Notes: generated from the sequence alone by a model not told the origin. A stretch of DNA of 64,000 nucleotides from Acephala macrosclerotiorum (GCA_014904845.1 MU119230.1:124001-188000); one strand, 5' to 3'; positions 24,679 to 37,013 are shown, counted from the stretch's first letter. Made by a program: numbers and translations.

Positions 24679-26615
24679 AGCGAAAGCGGAATTTGAGGCT
24701 AAAACGGTATATGCATCGGGGTATGGCGTTCTTGGATTCGACTTCCGTTCTAAACAATTCTTGGAAAGGCAGGTTTTTGTGATATTGTATAGGGATACCA
24801 TGCATGCTCGGCGTAGCACACATAGCATAGCCAGTTGGCGTTGTTCTTTTGTATATTTTCGAGAGAGGTGTTGAAGGGGGCAGATGAAGAGGGAAAGAAG
24901 GAGGGTGTAGGTAGAAAGATCAATGAATGAGCAAAATGGCTCTTCAGCTTGCAGCCCTTGGCTTCATTCGAGATGACAATGCGCAATGACATCTAGAAGA
25001 CCAAAAGGCGGACACAAAGATCTGGACCCGACAGCTGAAGAGCTCGAATTGGGAAGAAAAGAGGACATCGGAATGTATACTAAATAAAAGGAAAGGGAAT
25101 GGAAAAGGAACCACGAAGGTCGTCAACTTAGCTTCGCCGTAGGAACATCCGATGGACTCTCAAACCCACAAATGATGACATCCATCTGGCAAATTGATCG
25201 CAGGCAGCGACATTTTGTACCATGGCGTCGGTGGTCGTTGGCTCGTGAGCCAACTCGCTCGTTCGTTTGGGTAAAGGTCAGCTTCAGGGTAAATGCCGCA
25301 TTCGTAATTAAGTGGACTACTTGTACGTAGGATCATGAACCTTGGTTGGCGCCTTGGTTTCGGCCTTGGAGCCTGGAACGCAATGCTCTCGAAGCGTGGC
25401 TTCACGATTCTACAGCATATTTTGAACACGAGAGGAGAAGTTTTGAGGAGATGAAGGATTTTGGGTGCTGTGCTTGATGACGAGCCTGCTTAGAGCGGAG
25501 AAAGTAGAGTAGGATTTCCTTGAGGGTTTTGGTGGGGAAGCAGAGAGCTAATAATGTCTGCAGATGGTCTCCCAGATTTGCTTGACAGCTTCATAACGCA
25601 CCTCCTTCGACGTGACCCTCGATATCAAATCCGCACCTCGGATATCCGACGAATGCTTACGACAACAGCTGCATATTTTACCTTGCGCTTCGAGCGGGAG
25701 GGGAAGGAGAACGCATACATTTCAGAGGCTGATAATCTCTAATCAAACAACAATTTTCAATCCTCGCGTTGAGGAAGTCTTGTTGAGCTGCAAGTGACGA
25801 GCAGAGACTAGTTTGTGGATTGTAAATTATGTTCTGCGAAGTACATCTCCTGTGACGTTGTGAAGAAGTCTTCCAAAAAGCCTTTTAGTTCCAGGAAAGG
25901 GACTCGAGGACGTATTCATATGAGAGATGCTGTTCGTTATATTCTTTTAGGCAAGGGCCGAGCTGGTGTTGTGTACCTTCATCCATTCCACTGTCAGCGC
26001 CCCAGCCTAGGGTACTGTATTGGTCGGCCTGTCAGATGTTTTATGAACAGGTTTGGCAACGCAGCATTGATTCCAGGAAGAGTCGATTTCAGCAACCAGT
26101 TAGTCAATGTGGATCTCTTGTCTTTCGAGTTAGGCTGTACACTTGGAGGATCTTAGTACTTCGTACTTTCTGAATTTCACGCTAAGTTTGGTATTCTTTA
26201 TCCTATCTCACTTCATGCATTGGTACGAGTATCAACCTTGAAAAGTACTCATAAAGAGAAGCTTCTATTGAGCTTCAAGATAGTCTTCTAGAATTTCGAA
26301 ACGCTATGGCGAAAACAGATAACTGAACCTACGCCTGCAGAGTCTAAGTGTCATTGTTCGCCAGATGGTGGTTCCGGCATTCTTGACCTTCATTGGCCTT
26401 TTTCTTTGATGACTGAGTTTCTTTCATTGTCTTATCTTCACGTTACTGCCCCATGCGTCGAAGACTTGAAGGCGACAAAGCCGTGGTCTCCGTCTTTGTC
26501 ATGAATGAATGAGCTCTTTCATCCACATGTAATCCAGCACTACCATGATTCTCAAAATTCGAGAAGAGAAAATCGACATAACAATTTCACACTTGACAAG
26601 CGTCGAAACCCAAAC
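24679..26615. other. Intergenic region
   Basis: About 1.9 kb with no supported gene. A perfect small palindrome (GTTGGCTC-GT-GAGCCAAC) lies near 25234-25251. Open frames near 25160-25430 (-) and 25815-26156 (+) lack ATG starts or motifs. The kinase gene could start at an in-frame ATG at 26505 instead of 26616. Confidence 0.5.
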
Positions 26616-28533
26616 ATGAGCAAACGACCAGCGCCAGACGATGGTCTCGATCCCCACGACGCCAAAAGAAACGCCAACCTGACCTCCGTTGGAGCCGCGA
26701 TCCGGGTCTGGAGAAATTTCCGTGGCGGTTCATTTAAAGAAGAGGACGTCCGCGGCGATCGATTCACGACGCTAGGAGGATACAATATATTCAAGAACAC
26801 AGATTCAAAGCCGCCACCGAAACCGAAATACTACTACGACTCGGAAGAGGAGGAAGAGGCAAAGGAAGAGCTCAGACAAAGAACTCAACTGAAGAAAGAT
26901 AGACAAGAAGCCTGGTTGAACAGTGGCCTTGCATGGAACGCGAGTCTTGGTGATGGCTATACTGGAGTCAAAGTTCTCGGCGCGGGTTCCTTTGGGATCG
27001 CGGGTCTTTGGGCACTGAAAAACACCGAAGCGAACAAGACCCTTGTGAAACATATAGTCGTTAAACAGACGAATAGTTATAAGAGGAATGTCATTAGGAT
27101 GAGAGAGGAAGCGAGGATTATGCAGCTTTTTCAGGGTTCGGGAAGTAGGCATATTGTTAAGCTTTATAGTGGTCCGTTTGTAGAGAAGGCAGAGGGACAG
27201 GCGAATCCGTTTCCGCCGCCTGCGATGATGGGTGGTGGCTACCCTGATCAGAGGAAGAAGGAGGATGATGGTGAAGCTCAACTTGCGAGGATCTTTATCG
27301 AGTATTGTGAAGCTGGAAATATGACCTCTTTTATCAAATTGATGAGGAAGTAAGTCACCTTGGCTCGTTCATGGCTTATGATTGACTGGCCTCTTTGCAG
27401 GAAGTATTCAGCAGAAAATCCGATGCCGGAAGAGAAGATTTGGCTTATCTTCGACTGTCTCGCTTCCGGTATAGCGGTTATGGAAAATGGCAACGAAAAT
27501 ATTGAGGGGGCGAGCTGGGATAGAGAGATTTGTCACATGGATATCAAGCCTGATAATATCTTTATTCAAAACGAAGACGACCAGCACCCGAATTCTATTT
27601 TCAAGGTAAATCATACTTCCTAGCCCACCAGATGAACCTCAGCATTGTCTAATTAGAAGATAGTTTGGAGATTTTGGAGTTTCCTGCGAAGCACTTCCAT
27701 ATGACCAACAAAGTATCGAATGGATGAAATGCCAATTCTTCACACCCGACTACGAATCTCCAGTAAGTCTCCCTATTCTCATCCTCGGCGCTCCCAAATT
27801 CTCCTGACTTCACACTAACACAAAATCTCAGGAACAAGCCGAGGTCAATAGAGGTAGCAAGTATTCTAATTATGATGACGAAGATGCCTTCTACGGCATT
27901 GATCCCAGTACAGGCAAACCCAAAACCCAGTACGCAAATACATACGATCCAGCTCTCAAATATGGCTCTCATACCAATGTATGGGCTGTTGGTAAAGTGA
28001 TGTATAACCTCATCAATCGCGGCGCGAGCTTTGACAATGATGCCCCGGAATACGAATTCGAACTTTCGCCCGGCGACGGAATCGTAACCCAAGGCCAAGC
28101 TATCATCAGTGCTCCTTATAGCGCAACATTGAGAAAGACTGTGATGCGTTGTTTAGCAGTGGATTGGCAGGACAGACCGATGACCAGAGACCTTCTGGAT
28201 ACGATTGATAGAGCGATACTTGCTATTCAGAGGTCGAGAGCGGGGAGTGCAGGAGCGGGGCCTGGGGCGGGCCCGCATCCTGAGCCAACGGATGACGATC
28301 CTAATTCTAATTTTGATAGTTCTAGTGTCTCTCATGGAGGAGCTGGAGGAGAGGGAGGAGAGGGAGGAGGAGGAGAAAGCGCTGATCAGGGGTCTCAATT
28401 TTCTGTTGAGCGAGTCGAGCATTTCGTTGACGCCACTGGCAAGATTGTGACTGACCTCACTGAAGACTCTGTCGAGGGATCTCGGTCTTCCATGAGCAAG
28501 GCAACGGGGGTCATTGACCTCACGGAAGAATAA
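26616..28533 (+). CDS. Divergent protein kinase with SUMO-interaction-like C-terminal motifs
   Basis: Exons 26616-27349, 27401-27605, 27664-27762 and 27832-28533 (introns 51, 58, 69 nt) give 579 aa; an in-frame ATG at 26505 would add 37 residues. The kinase fold is seen from the glycine loop GAGSFG (about 122-127), HIVVK (Lys about 150), RMREEARIM (C-helix Glu), HMDIKPDN (catalytic loop with Met replacing Arg of HRD, about 289-296), FGDFG (Mg-binding Asp) and WAVGKVMY (helix F). All catalytic residues are present, so activity is plausible. After the domain comes a Gly/Glu-rich linker and two similar acidic motifs, KIVTDLTED and GVIDLTEE at the extreme C-terminus, which look like SUMO-interaction motifs. 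The N-terminus (KRPAPDD..DAKR) may be a nuclear signal. Substrate and pathway unknown. Confidence 0.85.
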
Positions 28534-29030
28534 TTGTAGCTCAACTTGCTATGCGAAGGCAATGGAGACCTGTGGGAGAAGGGGAAAGTACAAAGCAAAC
28601 GGCTTCTATCTTGTTGCATATGGATTTTTAGTGAGCTAGTACTTGTAGCTGTTTGTAAAATGCACGCGTTGACCTATAACAATGACAATCATTAAAGTTA
28701 AAGAAAGAAGTACCGATCCTGATACCTATCGTATCTGTGTTTTCCGCAAACGAGGTCTGATTCGTGGGTGGTTATTTGTTCTAGTCCACTAGGTTTGATA
28801 TGCCTCTTGTCTTCCTTTAGAAATTATAGACAATCAATATTGTCATGTAGATCATTTTGAAAGTAACTCGTCGTTGAAGACTACGAGGATGGCCAAGTAT
28901 CTAACGCATATCAAATTAGCAGGACTCAGCAAGAATTTAAATAACCTGGGAGAAGCTCACGCTGCAGTAAGCACTATAATAAGCTGTCAAAGATGTGAGT
29001 GAATCTGCTCATATCTAGCAGTGGGCGGAA
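28534..29030. other. Intergenic region between converging genes
   Basis: About 500 bp of AT-rich 3' flank between the kinase gene (+) and the repeat-containing membrane protein gene (-). Nothing recognised. Confidence 0.5.
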
Positions 29031-30363
29031 TTATGATCTCACCCTGATAACCGGACAGCACAGAATTTTAACTAGTAGCATGCCATACTGATAGATGAGC
29101 TGAGCCACCAAGATTACCCCTGGAGCGAGTGCCTTCAGACCAAGCCATAAGACGACATCAATAACAATATGTTTCCTAAGAGTTGAATCGAATATTTGGG
29201 ATCGAATTGAGTTTGCAACTTCAACGTAGGATATTTTCGGCCATCTCAGTACGATTGCGATCTGAGGGAATGCTGGATCGAATATGAGAGAACGGATCGA
29301 ATCAACGAATATAAGGGAGCGGATTGATTCCATGACTTCCATGTAGGAGAGCTTCGGCGAGCCAATCGCGGTCCTAAGCTGAGGGGTTACCGAATCCAAA
29401 ATGAAAGAACGAACTGAAAGTACCACACCTGTGCAAGAAAATGCTGGCGAGCCTATTGCTATTTTAAGTCTAGGAATTGCTGATTCGAGCACGAAAGAGC
29501 GAATCTTGACCTGTATTGCTGTGTAAGACCGCCTCGAAGAGTCTATGACCATCCTGAGTCGAGGAATTGCTGACTCAAATACCATAGAACGAATTGAGTC
29601 CACGACGTTCAAATAGGATTTGGAAACCCTTGCTGGGCCCTGTACTACATGCGTGTGAGACGAAGCGGAGTTCCAGCACACCACCTGGCAAGACTGCCTA
29701 TCGATTCTGCTCGGGACACTGAGCCAGTCTGGCACGGAGTCAAGAATCTGGACTGAAGATTCTGGTAGTCTGGTGCTATCACGCCTCCGGAGTTCGTCCA
29801 GGGATGTCTTCCGCGAATACATCTGGCAGGCAGTAGAGTTTTGGACTTGCTAAATCAGGTCAGCCTTTTGGCGAATTCTTGATATGCTTTTGGTTGAGGG
29901 AGAATTAGAGAAGCTGTAGTGTACTAACAGGATCGTCAGAGTAAGATTTGCAGAATGTCCACATCCCGAGATCAAGCTGCTTCTGTCCAACATTGTCCGA
30001 TAAAACGGTGTATACAACTGCCAGAATCGCCAGAGCCACACTTATCAAAGTCGCCACATTCACTTTCAGCTGTTTTGAGAGAAGGAATTTGCTCAAATGG
30101 TTAATTCCAGAGAATAGAGACTTCCTGTTTCGATGGTCCGTGTTGATCATCGAGACTGGATGCGGGATTGCAACTGGAGGGCTACCTGCTGCACTCCCAG
30201 TTGTGGTCTGCGAGCTATAGGTATCAGGCTCCGTCCTGGCCATGATCTCACCCTCACCCGAGGCCTGCTGCACGTCGACCAAAGTTAAATCGCTATTTGT
30301 GGTGCTGGTGACAGGTTTGATGGAATTGTGAGGTACGCTTGGAATGTGGACGTCAATTGTCAT
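29031..30363 (-). CDS. Hypothetical membrane protein with 30-residue internal repeats
   Basis: Exons 30363-29929 and 29849-29031 (79-nt intron, phase 0, donor GTTAGT, branch CTGAC) give 417 aa. I do not recognise the family. The first ~105 residues are polar and Ser/Thr-rich; one clear membrane helix follows (VATLISVALAILAVVYTVL), then a Cys-containing stretch and an Arg/Ser-rich linker. The C-terminal half holds about five copies of a 30-residue unit with a core such as SIRSxIFxSAxPxLxxAIGSPxxSY, ending in a second hydrophobic region (DVVLWLGLKALAPGVILVAQLIYQYGMLL). The repeats suggest a bundle of amphipathic helices near a membrane, possibly a fast-evolving lineage-specific protein. Expression is not proven; the uninterrupted frame through the repeats and frame-keeping splice support a real gene. 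Confidence 0.62.
29150..29610 (-). repeat. Tandem 90-bp coding repeats (about five diverged copies)
   Basis: On the minus strand the second exon of the membrane protein gene repeats every 90 bp (30 codons), recognisable by recurring IRS(F/L/M/Q)(V/I)(F/L) and GSP..SY motifs. The fourth copy contains an extra 9-codon duplication of ESIRSLIF/DSIRSLIF. Copies differ enough at DNA level to be old or under selection. Edges are approximate. Confidence 0.75.
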
Positions 30364-31868
30364 GATGGCAGCCTCGCATGCCAATATCACAACCGTCTCG
30401 GGTATCGCCAGCCAGGCGACTGATCTGCTGTCGTTATTCTCGAAACCAATCGGAACGTTTTATAATGACTGCGTTGTAATTTGGCATGGCCTATTCGGTA
30501 AAGGAGTTCTTGACAGAGAATCACTGCTTACTGAAGAATGTTTTGTTACGGCTTTTCAAGTGTGTTTATAAGATATCCCTCGTCTTTAAAGTGGCATCAT
30601 GCCTCTACTAGACTGCACTGCATCCAGTCTGCCTTGAAACTTGCCTTGCTGTATGGCTTGGAATAACGCGCGATCTCGTTAGATATCTTGATTTCCTCAC
30701 AATGGGAATGTGATGTGATAGCGAAGCCACATATTCCGGGCGTCACTCGTGCCCGGCTTCTACCATACGTTGCGTGGGGGGGTATATGCATCCAAGCAGA
30801 ACGGGAAATGAGATCTCGATCTATAACAAAAATTGGCGGAGATGATATTAGGTTAGGGCGGCGAAGAGCCCTGGGCTCTGTGGCAGGCGTGAGCTGAAGG
30901 CAGCAGACTTCTGCTGTGCCCTTGCCTTGTCAGATCGCGCGCTCTTAACCTTTGCTCAAGACAAACCAGCCATAGCGATGCTTATGCAAGTAATCCCTCA
31001 GCGAATTTTGCCCCTGTACCAAAATAGCGTCGGCAGGCCCACGATCAGAGTGCTCAGCGTCAAAATGCTTAATGAGATGCTTTGTAGACTACAGTTCCAA
31101 CCCACGAAAGAACGACAACTCGCTATTCATAGCTCATCAAGACTTCCTTGAAGCCCATATCGAAACCTATCGTATATCCCCTTCTAGATTCTGCCTGCCA
31201 GTAGGGGTATGTGCTCTCTCATACTACTGCCAGCCTGCCAGAAAAAGGAAAGCGTATGAGGAAGAGCACAGTTTCAACCAATTCAAGGTATTTCGTCCTT
31301 AGCGATGCTGAAATGGGAGACGCAATATATGTGTGAAAAGTGCAATCAGAGACACGACATCAAAAACTTTATGCCCCCAAGCTTACGTGCAGGAAAGCTT
31401 CCCTGAATTGCTAGTAAGAGTATCTTCAAGAAAATTGATAGAACATCGCAAATTAACCCTGGGGCGCAAAAGCGTTAAGCGATTGCAGTTGAATATAGAA
31501 CGCAAATGGTAAACTCCGTCAGGTAGGACGCATTTATTTGCCTGGATCGCAAGGTATCAACAGCTCTCAATTAGCTGCCGAAGCTCAGACCAAACAGCCT
31601 CACTCTCTTTCTTCTCAATCGCATCAGGTTATTATGAAAGCATCAATTATTTCAAGTCACTCGTTCTTCTGATCTCTGCGAGCATTCGGCATCTTCTGCG
31701 ATCCATTTGATGTTGTGCGCGAAGTTTCCACTGTTGTTGATCTGTTCGAGTCCCCAACCACCTCATTTTCGAGCTTCAGTTCACAGCCTTCATCAACCCA
31801 ATTCGAATCAATTCACTCCACATCTCCGAAGTCGAACTTCTCGAACATAAAGCAAGCAAAAATTCACG
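30364..31868. other. Divergent intergenic region
   Basis: About 1.5 kb between the membrane protein gene (-) and the BTB gene (+). No supported gene or repeat; short unrelated frames only. The right end should contain the BTB promoter and leader. Confidence 0.5.
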
Positions 31869-32908
31869 ATGGCCGAAACTCCCACCAACTACGACGACCT
31901 CATTCCAGGCGAGGACATCGGCGACGTCGAAATGGCAACCGAGCCAGTAGTTGAGATTGAAGGCTCCGCCGCTCCATCTGCCGCCCCTGCTGAAGGCGGG
32001 GAAGAGGGAAATGGTCTACCATTCGCGGAGGGAATGGATGAGGATAAGCCTGCGAGGGTTACCTACATCGATTATCTGAAGAGTCCGGTTATTGGTCTGT
32101 TGGTGGGACAAGGTGATGAGCAGGCGCTGTTGACCGCACATCAAATGCTGCTTGAGACCAGCCCTTGGTTCAAGGATGCGTGCGGAAAGTTCAGTGATGA
32201 AGTTTCAGTTGGTGGCCCTTCTCACCTTTGGTTGCTCTGTTTCGTCCGTTGGTTCTGGAGTAATTGAGAGCTTCGTGCTGAAATCCATCCCCAGAAATTT
32301 GGTTAATGAATATGCGATTTGATAGGAGCGCAGAATCGACCTCATAGACGAAGATCTCGACGCTGTTGGATGCTTCCTCGAATTCCTCTACACGGGCGAC
32401 TACTTCCCACGCAAGATCCCCGGATCTCGAGACCTAGAACGCGATCCTCAAACTCCTGCTGTCGACGAGACTGGTGACCAGCTCCTCAAGCATGCTCGTG
32501 TATACACATTGGGTGAGACTCTCAATCTCCCGGCCCTCAAGAGCTTGGCTAGCAGCAAGATTCACTGCGTGAACTCTACTGCGAAGGGAGAAATCTCCTA
32601 TGCGAGATACGTGTATGCGCACACTCACAAGGACGATACTACGATTCGGGCTCCGGTTGCGAACTTCTGGGCCACGAGATCTCATACTTTGCGTGCGGAG
32701 GCAGAGGACGAGTTCCGATCGATGTGCTTGGAATTCCCGCAATTCGGTTACGATGTGCTTAGTGAGTTGAAACTCTCCCTGGGGGACTATGGCAATGTAC
32801 TAATAAATTTTAGCCCGTGTCTTGGACGAGAAGCTCAAGCGCGAAAGGCAGGAGAAGATGCATCCTACCCCAGGCAGTTCTCGCAAGCGTCCTCGCGGTG
32901 GCGTTTAA
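31869..32908 (+). CDS. BTB/POZ-domain protein
   Basis: Exons 31869-32207, 32326-32761 and 32814-32908 (introns 118 and 52 nt) give 289 aa. An acidic Ala/Glu-rich N-terminus precedes a BTB fold recognisable in IDYLKSPVIGLLVG, AHQMLLETSPWFKDA and the strongly conserved RRIDLIDEDLDAVGCFLEFLYTGDY. The C-terminus ends with a basic KRERQEK..SRKRPRGG tail that may be a nuclear signal. Fungal BTB proteins of this type often dimerise or act as adaptors, sometimes for Cul3 ligases; the exact partner is unknown. The first intron has a weak donor (GTTGGT); using GTTTCA six bases earlier would drop two residues without changing frame. Confidence 0.85.
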
Positions 32909-34735
32909 ATGCCTTCCCACTTCGAAAGCTGCACCCATTTCGTCTCAGACCAATGGTGTAGGTGTGCAGATCACAGGAGTCTGGCTGGAGTTTTTCTTCC
33001 TTAGCGTTCTTTGCTCTGGTCAATATTTCCTTGCCATGTATTTCCTAGCTTGCCTGCGTGCATACTTACAAATATTTACAACAAGGTTCTTCTCCTTTGG
33101 TGGCATGGATAGGGTGGGCTAACCTGGTGGATAATAGCTGCTAGCTAGCTAGAGGGATATCTAAGGTTAGCTTTCCGACAGCTATTGTGTGTATCAACAG
33201 AAAAGCGCACTTGTATACTAGGCTCCGTTCGCAAGTAAGGAAAATATCACAAGTAAATAGCATGACTTCTGTGTAATATGATGTCCTATTGAGATGGTTA
33301 TATGCATTATTTCATTTCGTTGGTTATTGGCATGCTGGAATTTAATTCTTGTATATGGTAGTCTGGAAGTTGAGTGTTAGGAATTGAATACTCAGTCTTT
33401 GTTCATCCTTCATTGTAAGGACTAGGAAAAGATTGCCATCTTCATTTTTGTAACTGATTGACATGGTCGTACAAGCGACTTACCAACTCCTTGAGCTATC
33501 CTGGGCACCTTTTGAGCTCCATTGCTAAAATCCTTCAAGCTCCCTCCTAGTGCAGTCTGCACTGAAGAAACCCTGGCGCACTAAGGTAAAAATATATCTC
33601 TGACAGCCTGAAAGCCCCATCTTCGAAGTCTGAACAGATCCTCTGCTTTCTTCTTTCTCATTCAGAGCCAAAAATCCAACATTTTATGGTGTTCTAATTA
33701 GGCAGTCCTTGTGGTAAATGTCGCGGCCTTTCCGGTATTTTGCTGTGTCCCTTGTGAACTGCTGGCAGGCTCGCTGTCCAAGAGTTACGGAGATGAATTA
33801 TTTTGTTTGACACTTTAATCTTCTGACTTTTATCAAGATTCTCTGTTCTAGACTTAGCAAGATTTCTTATAAGCAAGAAGTTAAGTCCTTAAGAGGGGTG
33901 TCTTCGCTTCGCTTATTTCAGGGGAGTCGTTACTACTGCTAGCTTCGCCCCTTTAACACCTCTTTAAAGGCTATATCTGATTCTTGAGGAGATAATTGTG
34001 TCTCAAGTTCAATGTAACACCCAGCAATCCTTCAGAAGTCTAGTTCCTGACTCTGACGATGCTCCTGGTAGTGAGTCACTGCCCTCGAACGAGCATTCAG
34101 GGCTATCAGTTTTTGATAGAGTATCATCAAGAAGCTCCAATTGGTCAAATCCAGGAAGTTGTTTTGATTCGGAGCGTTCGCGGGCTCTAGATGCATGGGA
34201 TTCTTGATAAGGAACAGGCAGCAACGGAGATCGTGCACGGATTCGAGCTAAAGAGTCAGATGAAATGATTGTCGAAATCATCCAGTTCCACACCCTTGGA
34301 ATCAACAATCCCATGCTCGACCTTGAGAGACCTCAAGAAGTGTGCTCGGAAAGCTAACTGCTCCCGTGGGTGACAAATATTTTGTATGCCACTACTTACA
34401 TAATCACTGTAGCTACAGGCTGCGGGGAAGCTCACCTAAACCGAAGCTCGGCAATCAGCACAAACTCGGCAAACGTCATTCCCATGAACTGCTCGAAACA
34501 ATCACCCTCTTTGGATCATGTAAGCCTTCGGGACAATTGATGAAGTAAGATTTCTTTCTGGTCAACCTCGTCGTACCTACCCTTGTCATCTTCACGTCCT
34601 TCCAAGAGAGCTCTATTTCCTACCGCCGTCTCGAGCTCGAGGTTATAAGTTCTCTCTTCCCCTCAGTTGTTTCCTCATCAATCACTTCTCTTCACTACTC
34701 AATCACCTTCAATTGAACACAGACTAAACATCACA
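32909..34735. other. AT-rich intergenic region
   Basis: About 1.8 kb. The left part (32,910-33,980) is AT-rich with no coding signal. Around 34,000-34,320 both strands are open for 70-100 codons but neither shows a known motif. A decayed repeat or gene fragment is possible but not demonstrable here. The right end holds the epoxide hydrolase leader. Confidence 0.45.
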
Positions 34736-36016
34736 ATGGCTCCCCAACCATTCAAGATCTCCGTTCCCCAGGAGAAAATCGACAACCTCAAGAACAAGCT
34801 TTCCCTCGCAGAGTTCCCAGATGAGCTGTCTGGATCAGCTTGGGATCTTGGGGTCCCTCTTTCGGACTTGAAGCGTCTTGCCAAGGGCTGGCAGGAATGG
34901 GACTGGCGTCCAGCTGAAGAAAGACTTAACAAGCTTCCTCAATTCCATACTCCCATCAGCGTTGACGGATTTGGTGAACTTGACATCCATTTCGTTTGGC
35001 AGAAGAGCCCAGTCAAGAATGCCATCCCTCTGCTGTTCTGCCACGGCTGTAAGTCTCCCCAGCCTCCAGCTCAAGTCCACCTAACATGAAACACAGGGCC
35101 CGGTTCTTTCATCGAAGTCCAACACATTCTCCCCCTCCTCTCACAACCCGATGGCCCAGCCTTCCACATCGTCGCCCCCTCCCTCCCCAACTACGGCTTC
35201 AGTCAAGGTCCCACAAAGCGTGGTTTTGGTTCTGCCCAATACGCCGAGACCTGCCACAAGCTCATGCTCTCACTTGGCTACAATGAATATGTCACACAAG
35301 GCGGAGACTGGGGCTTCACAGTGACTCGAGCAATGGGAAAGCTCTTCCCTCAACACTGCAAAGCCAGCCACATCAACATGATTCGCGCCAACCCTCCCAC
35401 CTGGTCCAAGAACCCTATTCTAGCTCTGCAGCATGCAATCACGCCCTACACCGAGAAAGACAAAAAGGGCTTCGAGCGCTCGGAATGGTTCGCAAAGGAA
35501 GGTCGTGGATACAACCTGGAACAAAGCACAAAACCCCAAACTCTCGCCTACGCCCTCAACGACTCTCCTGTCGCCTTGCTAGCCTGGATCTACGAAAAGC
35601 TCCACGACTGGACTGACTCCTACCCCTGGACCGAAGATGAGATCTTCACCTGGGTTTCCATCTACCAATTCTCCCGTATGGGTCCCGGAGCCGCTCACCG
35701 CATCTATTACGAAGTGACACATACCAAGCCTGGACCTGGCAAGATCACACAAGCAGACACTGCGGGCTGGATTCCGGGAGTGAAGTTGGGGATGGCGTTT
35801 AATCCTAAGGAGTTGGCTGTTTATCCTAAGACTTGGTGTAGGACGCTTGGGCCGGTGGTTTATGAGAGCGATAATGAGAGTGGTGGGCATTTCTTTGCTA
35901 CTGAGAAGCCGGAGCTGTTGGTGAGGGATTTGAAGACGATGTTTGGGAAGAATGGGGGTGCGTTTGGGGTTGTGAAGGGGAAGAGTGGGTATGATGACAC
36001 GAAACCTAGATTGTGA
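34736..36016 (+). CDS. Epoxide hydrolase (alpha/beta hydrolase with EHN domain)
   Basis: Exons 34736-35048 and 35097-36016 (48-nt intron, phase 1) give 410 aa. The N-terminal cap-like EHN domain starts with [21 protein letters not shown]. The hydrolase core shows the oxyanion-hole motif HGWPGS spanning the splice site, the nucleophile in GGDWG (Asp about 176) and a C-terminal GGHF histidine (about 368). The family opens epoxides to diols via an aspartyl ester, as in microsomal and juvenile-hormone epoxide hydrolases. No signal peptide is seen, so a cytosolic detoxification or catabolic role is likely. The frame also extends upstream without an in-frame ATG; the ATG in the context ATCACAATGGC is the first good start. 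Confidence 0.92.
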
Positions 36017-36328
36017 TCTGGTGAAGTGAAGAGATGAACTTAGGAGGACGAATTGGGGAGGAGTATTTGCTTCATGTAGTAGCAACGAAAAGCACAGCAA
36101 TGACTTTGAAATAAACATCTGACGTTGACAACGCAACCATGATCATCTTCGCGAATCGTTTTTCTTCAAGCCACACAAGCCCCAGTCAGTCATCGTATCA
36201 ACTTGATCCAGTCTAGACCTCGCATTTCTTCTCACTAATCAATATCACTCATCATCAACACTCATCACCTCGCATCAATAATTCCAGCCACGGTCGTATT
36301 CCTCTCCATAAAAATCTTCCATTCTGGC

Positions 36329-37013
36329 TTTGTTGCACATCTTCGAAAATGCCCTTTCCCGAACGCGAGAATTGAATTGGACATCGATACGGCGCCTGCT
36401 TTTTCCTTAACCCTACCAGCCCAAGTCCTTATCATGCCACAACGCTCTTTGTCGCCGACCTCGCATTCCCATCCCAAAACCAATCGTGCCTTTTAATTCT
36501 GTTGCATTTCGACGAAATAGCAGTCTCCCGAACCCGAGATCCGAACTGGACCTCGGGTCTTCTATTATCCACTTTTATTTTGCTGGTTGCACTTCGACGA
36601 AAACCCTCATTCCCGAGAGCGAGACGTAAATTGTGTGGAGGAAAGGCTCTAACTTGATCTCGGACTTTCGACCAATTTGCTTTTGGGATCTGAGAGGGTT
36701 GGGGGCTTTGTTGCAAGTCTACAAAAGCGAGAGCGAGATCCGAATCAGGTCACGATGAGGCTTTAGCCTTCGTTACTCTAGAATTGCCCAAAGGAAAACG
36801 GAATTTGAGACTTTGTTGCGCTTCGATATTTTCTCTCGTTTCCGAGAGCGAGATCCGAATTGGACATCCATACGGAACTGCGCAATGTCCACGCGTTCGT
36901 CGAACATGGATTACCTCACTCAGTCGCAGTCTCTTCCAACGTTCGGTTTTCGTTGCAAATCGAAATTTCCCCTCATTCCCAATAACGAGATCCGAATTGG
37001 ACATGAATACGGC
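36329..37013. repeat. Family of about six degenerate interspersed repeats
   Basis: Six copies of a composite motif recur at irregular spacing of roughly 80-170 bp: TTTGTTGCA, then CTTCGA, about 15 variable bases, then a core like GAGCGAGATCCGAATTGGAC often followed by ATCxATACGG. Approximate positions are 36329-36391, 36500-36557, 36583-36640, 36705-36749, 36809-36874 and 36945-37013. Copies 5 and 6 are best preserved. All are in the same orientation. No transposon ends or proteins are seen. Confidence 0.7.

Noticed and set aside
25234..25251. Short perfect palindrome GTTGGCTC-GT-GAGCCAAC
   Set aside because: Eight-base arms are too short to claim a function without conservation or neighbouring gene context.
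25815..26156. Plus-strand frame of 113 codons
   Set aside because: It begins with GTG, not ATG, and matches no family.
34009..34314. Open frames on both strands near 34.0-34.3 kb
   Set aside because: Both strands are open, neither has a recognisable domain, and a start on the plus strand is not ATG.
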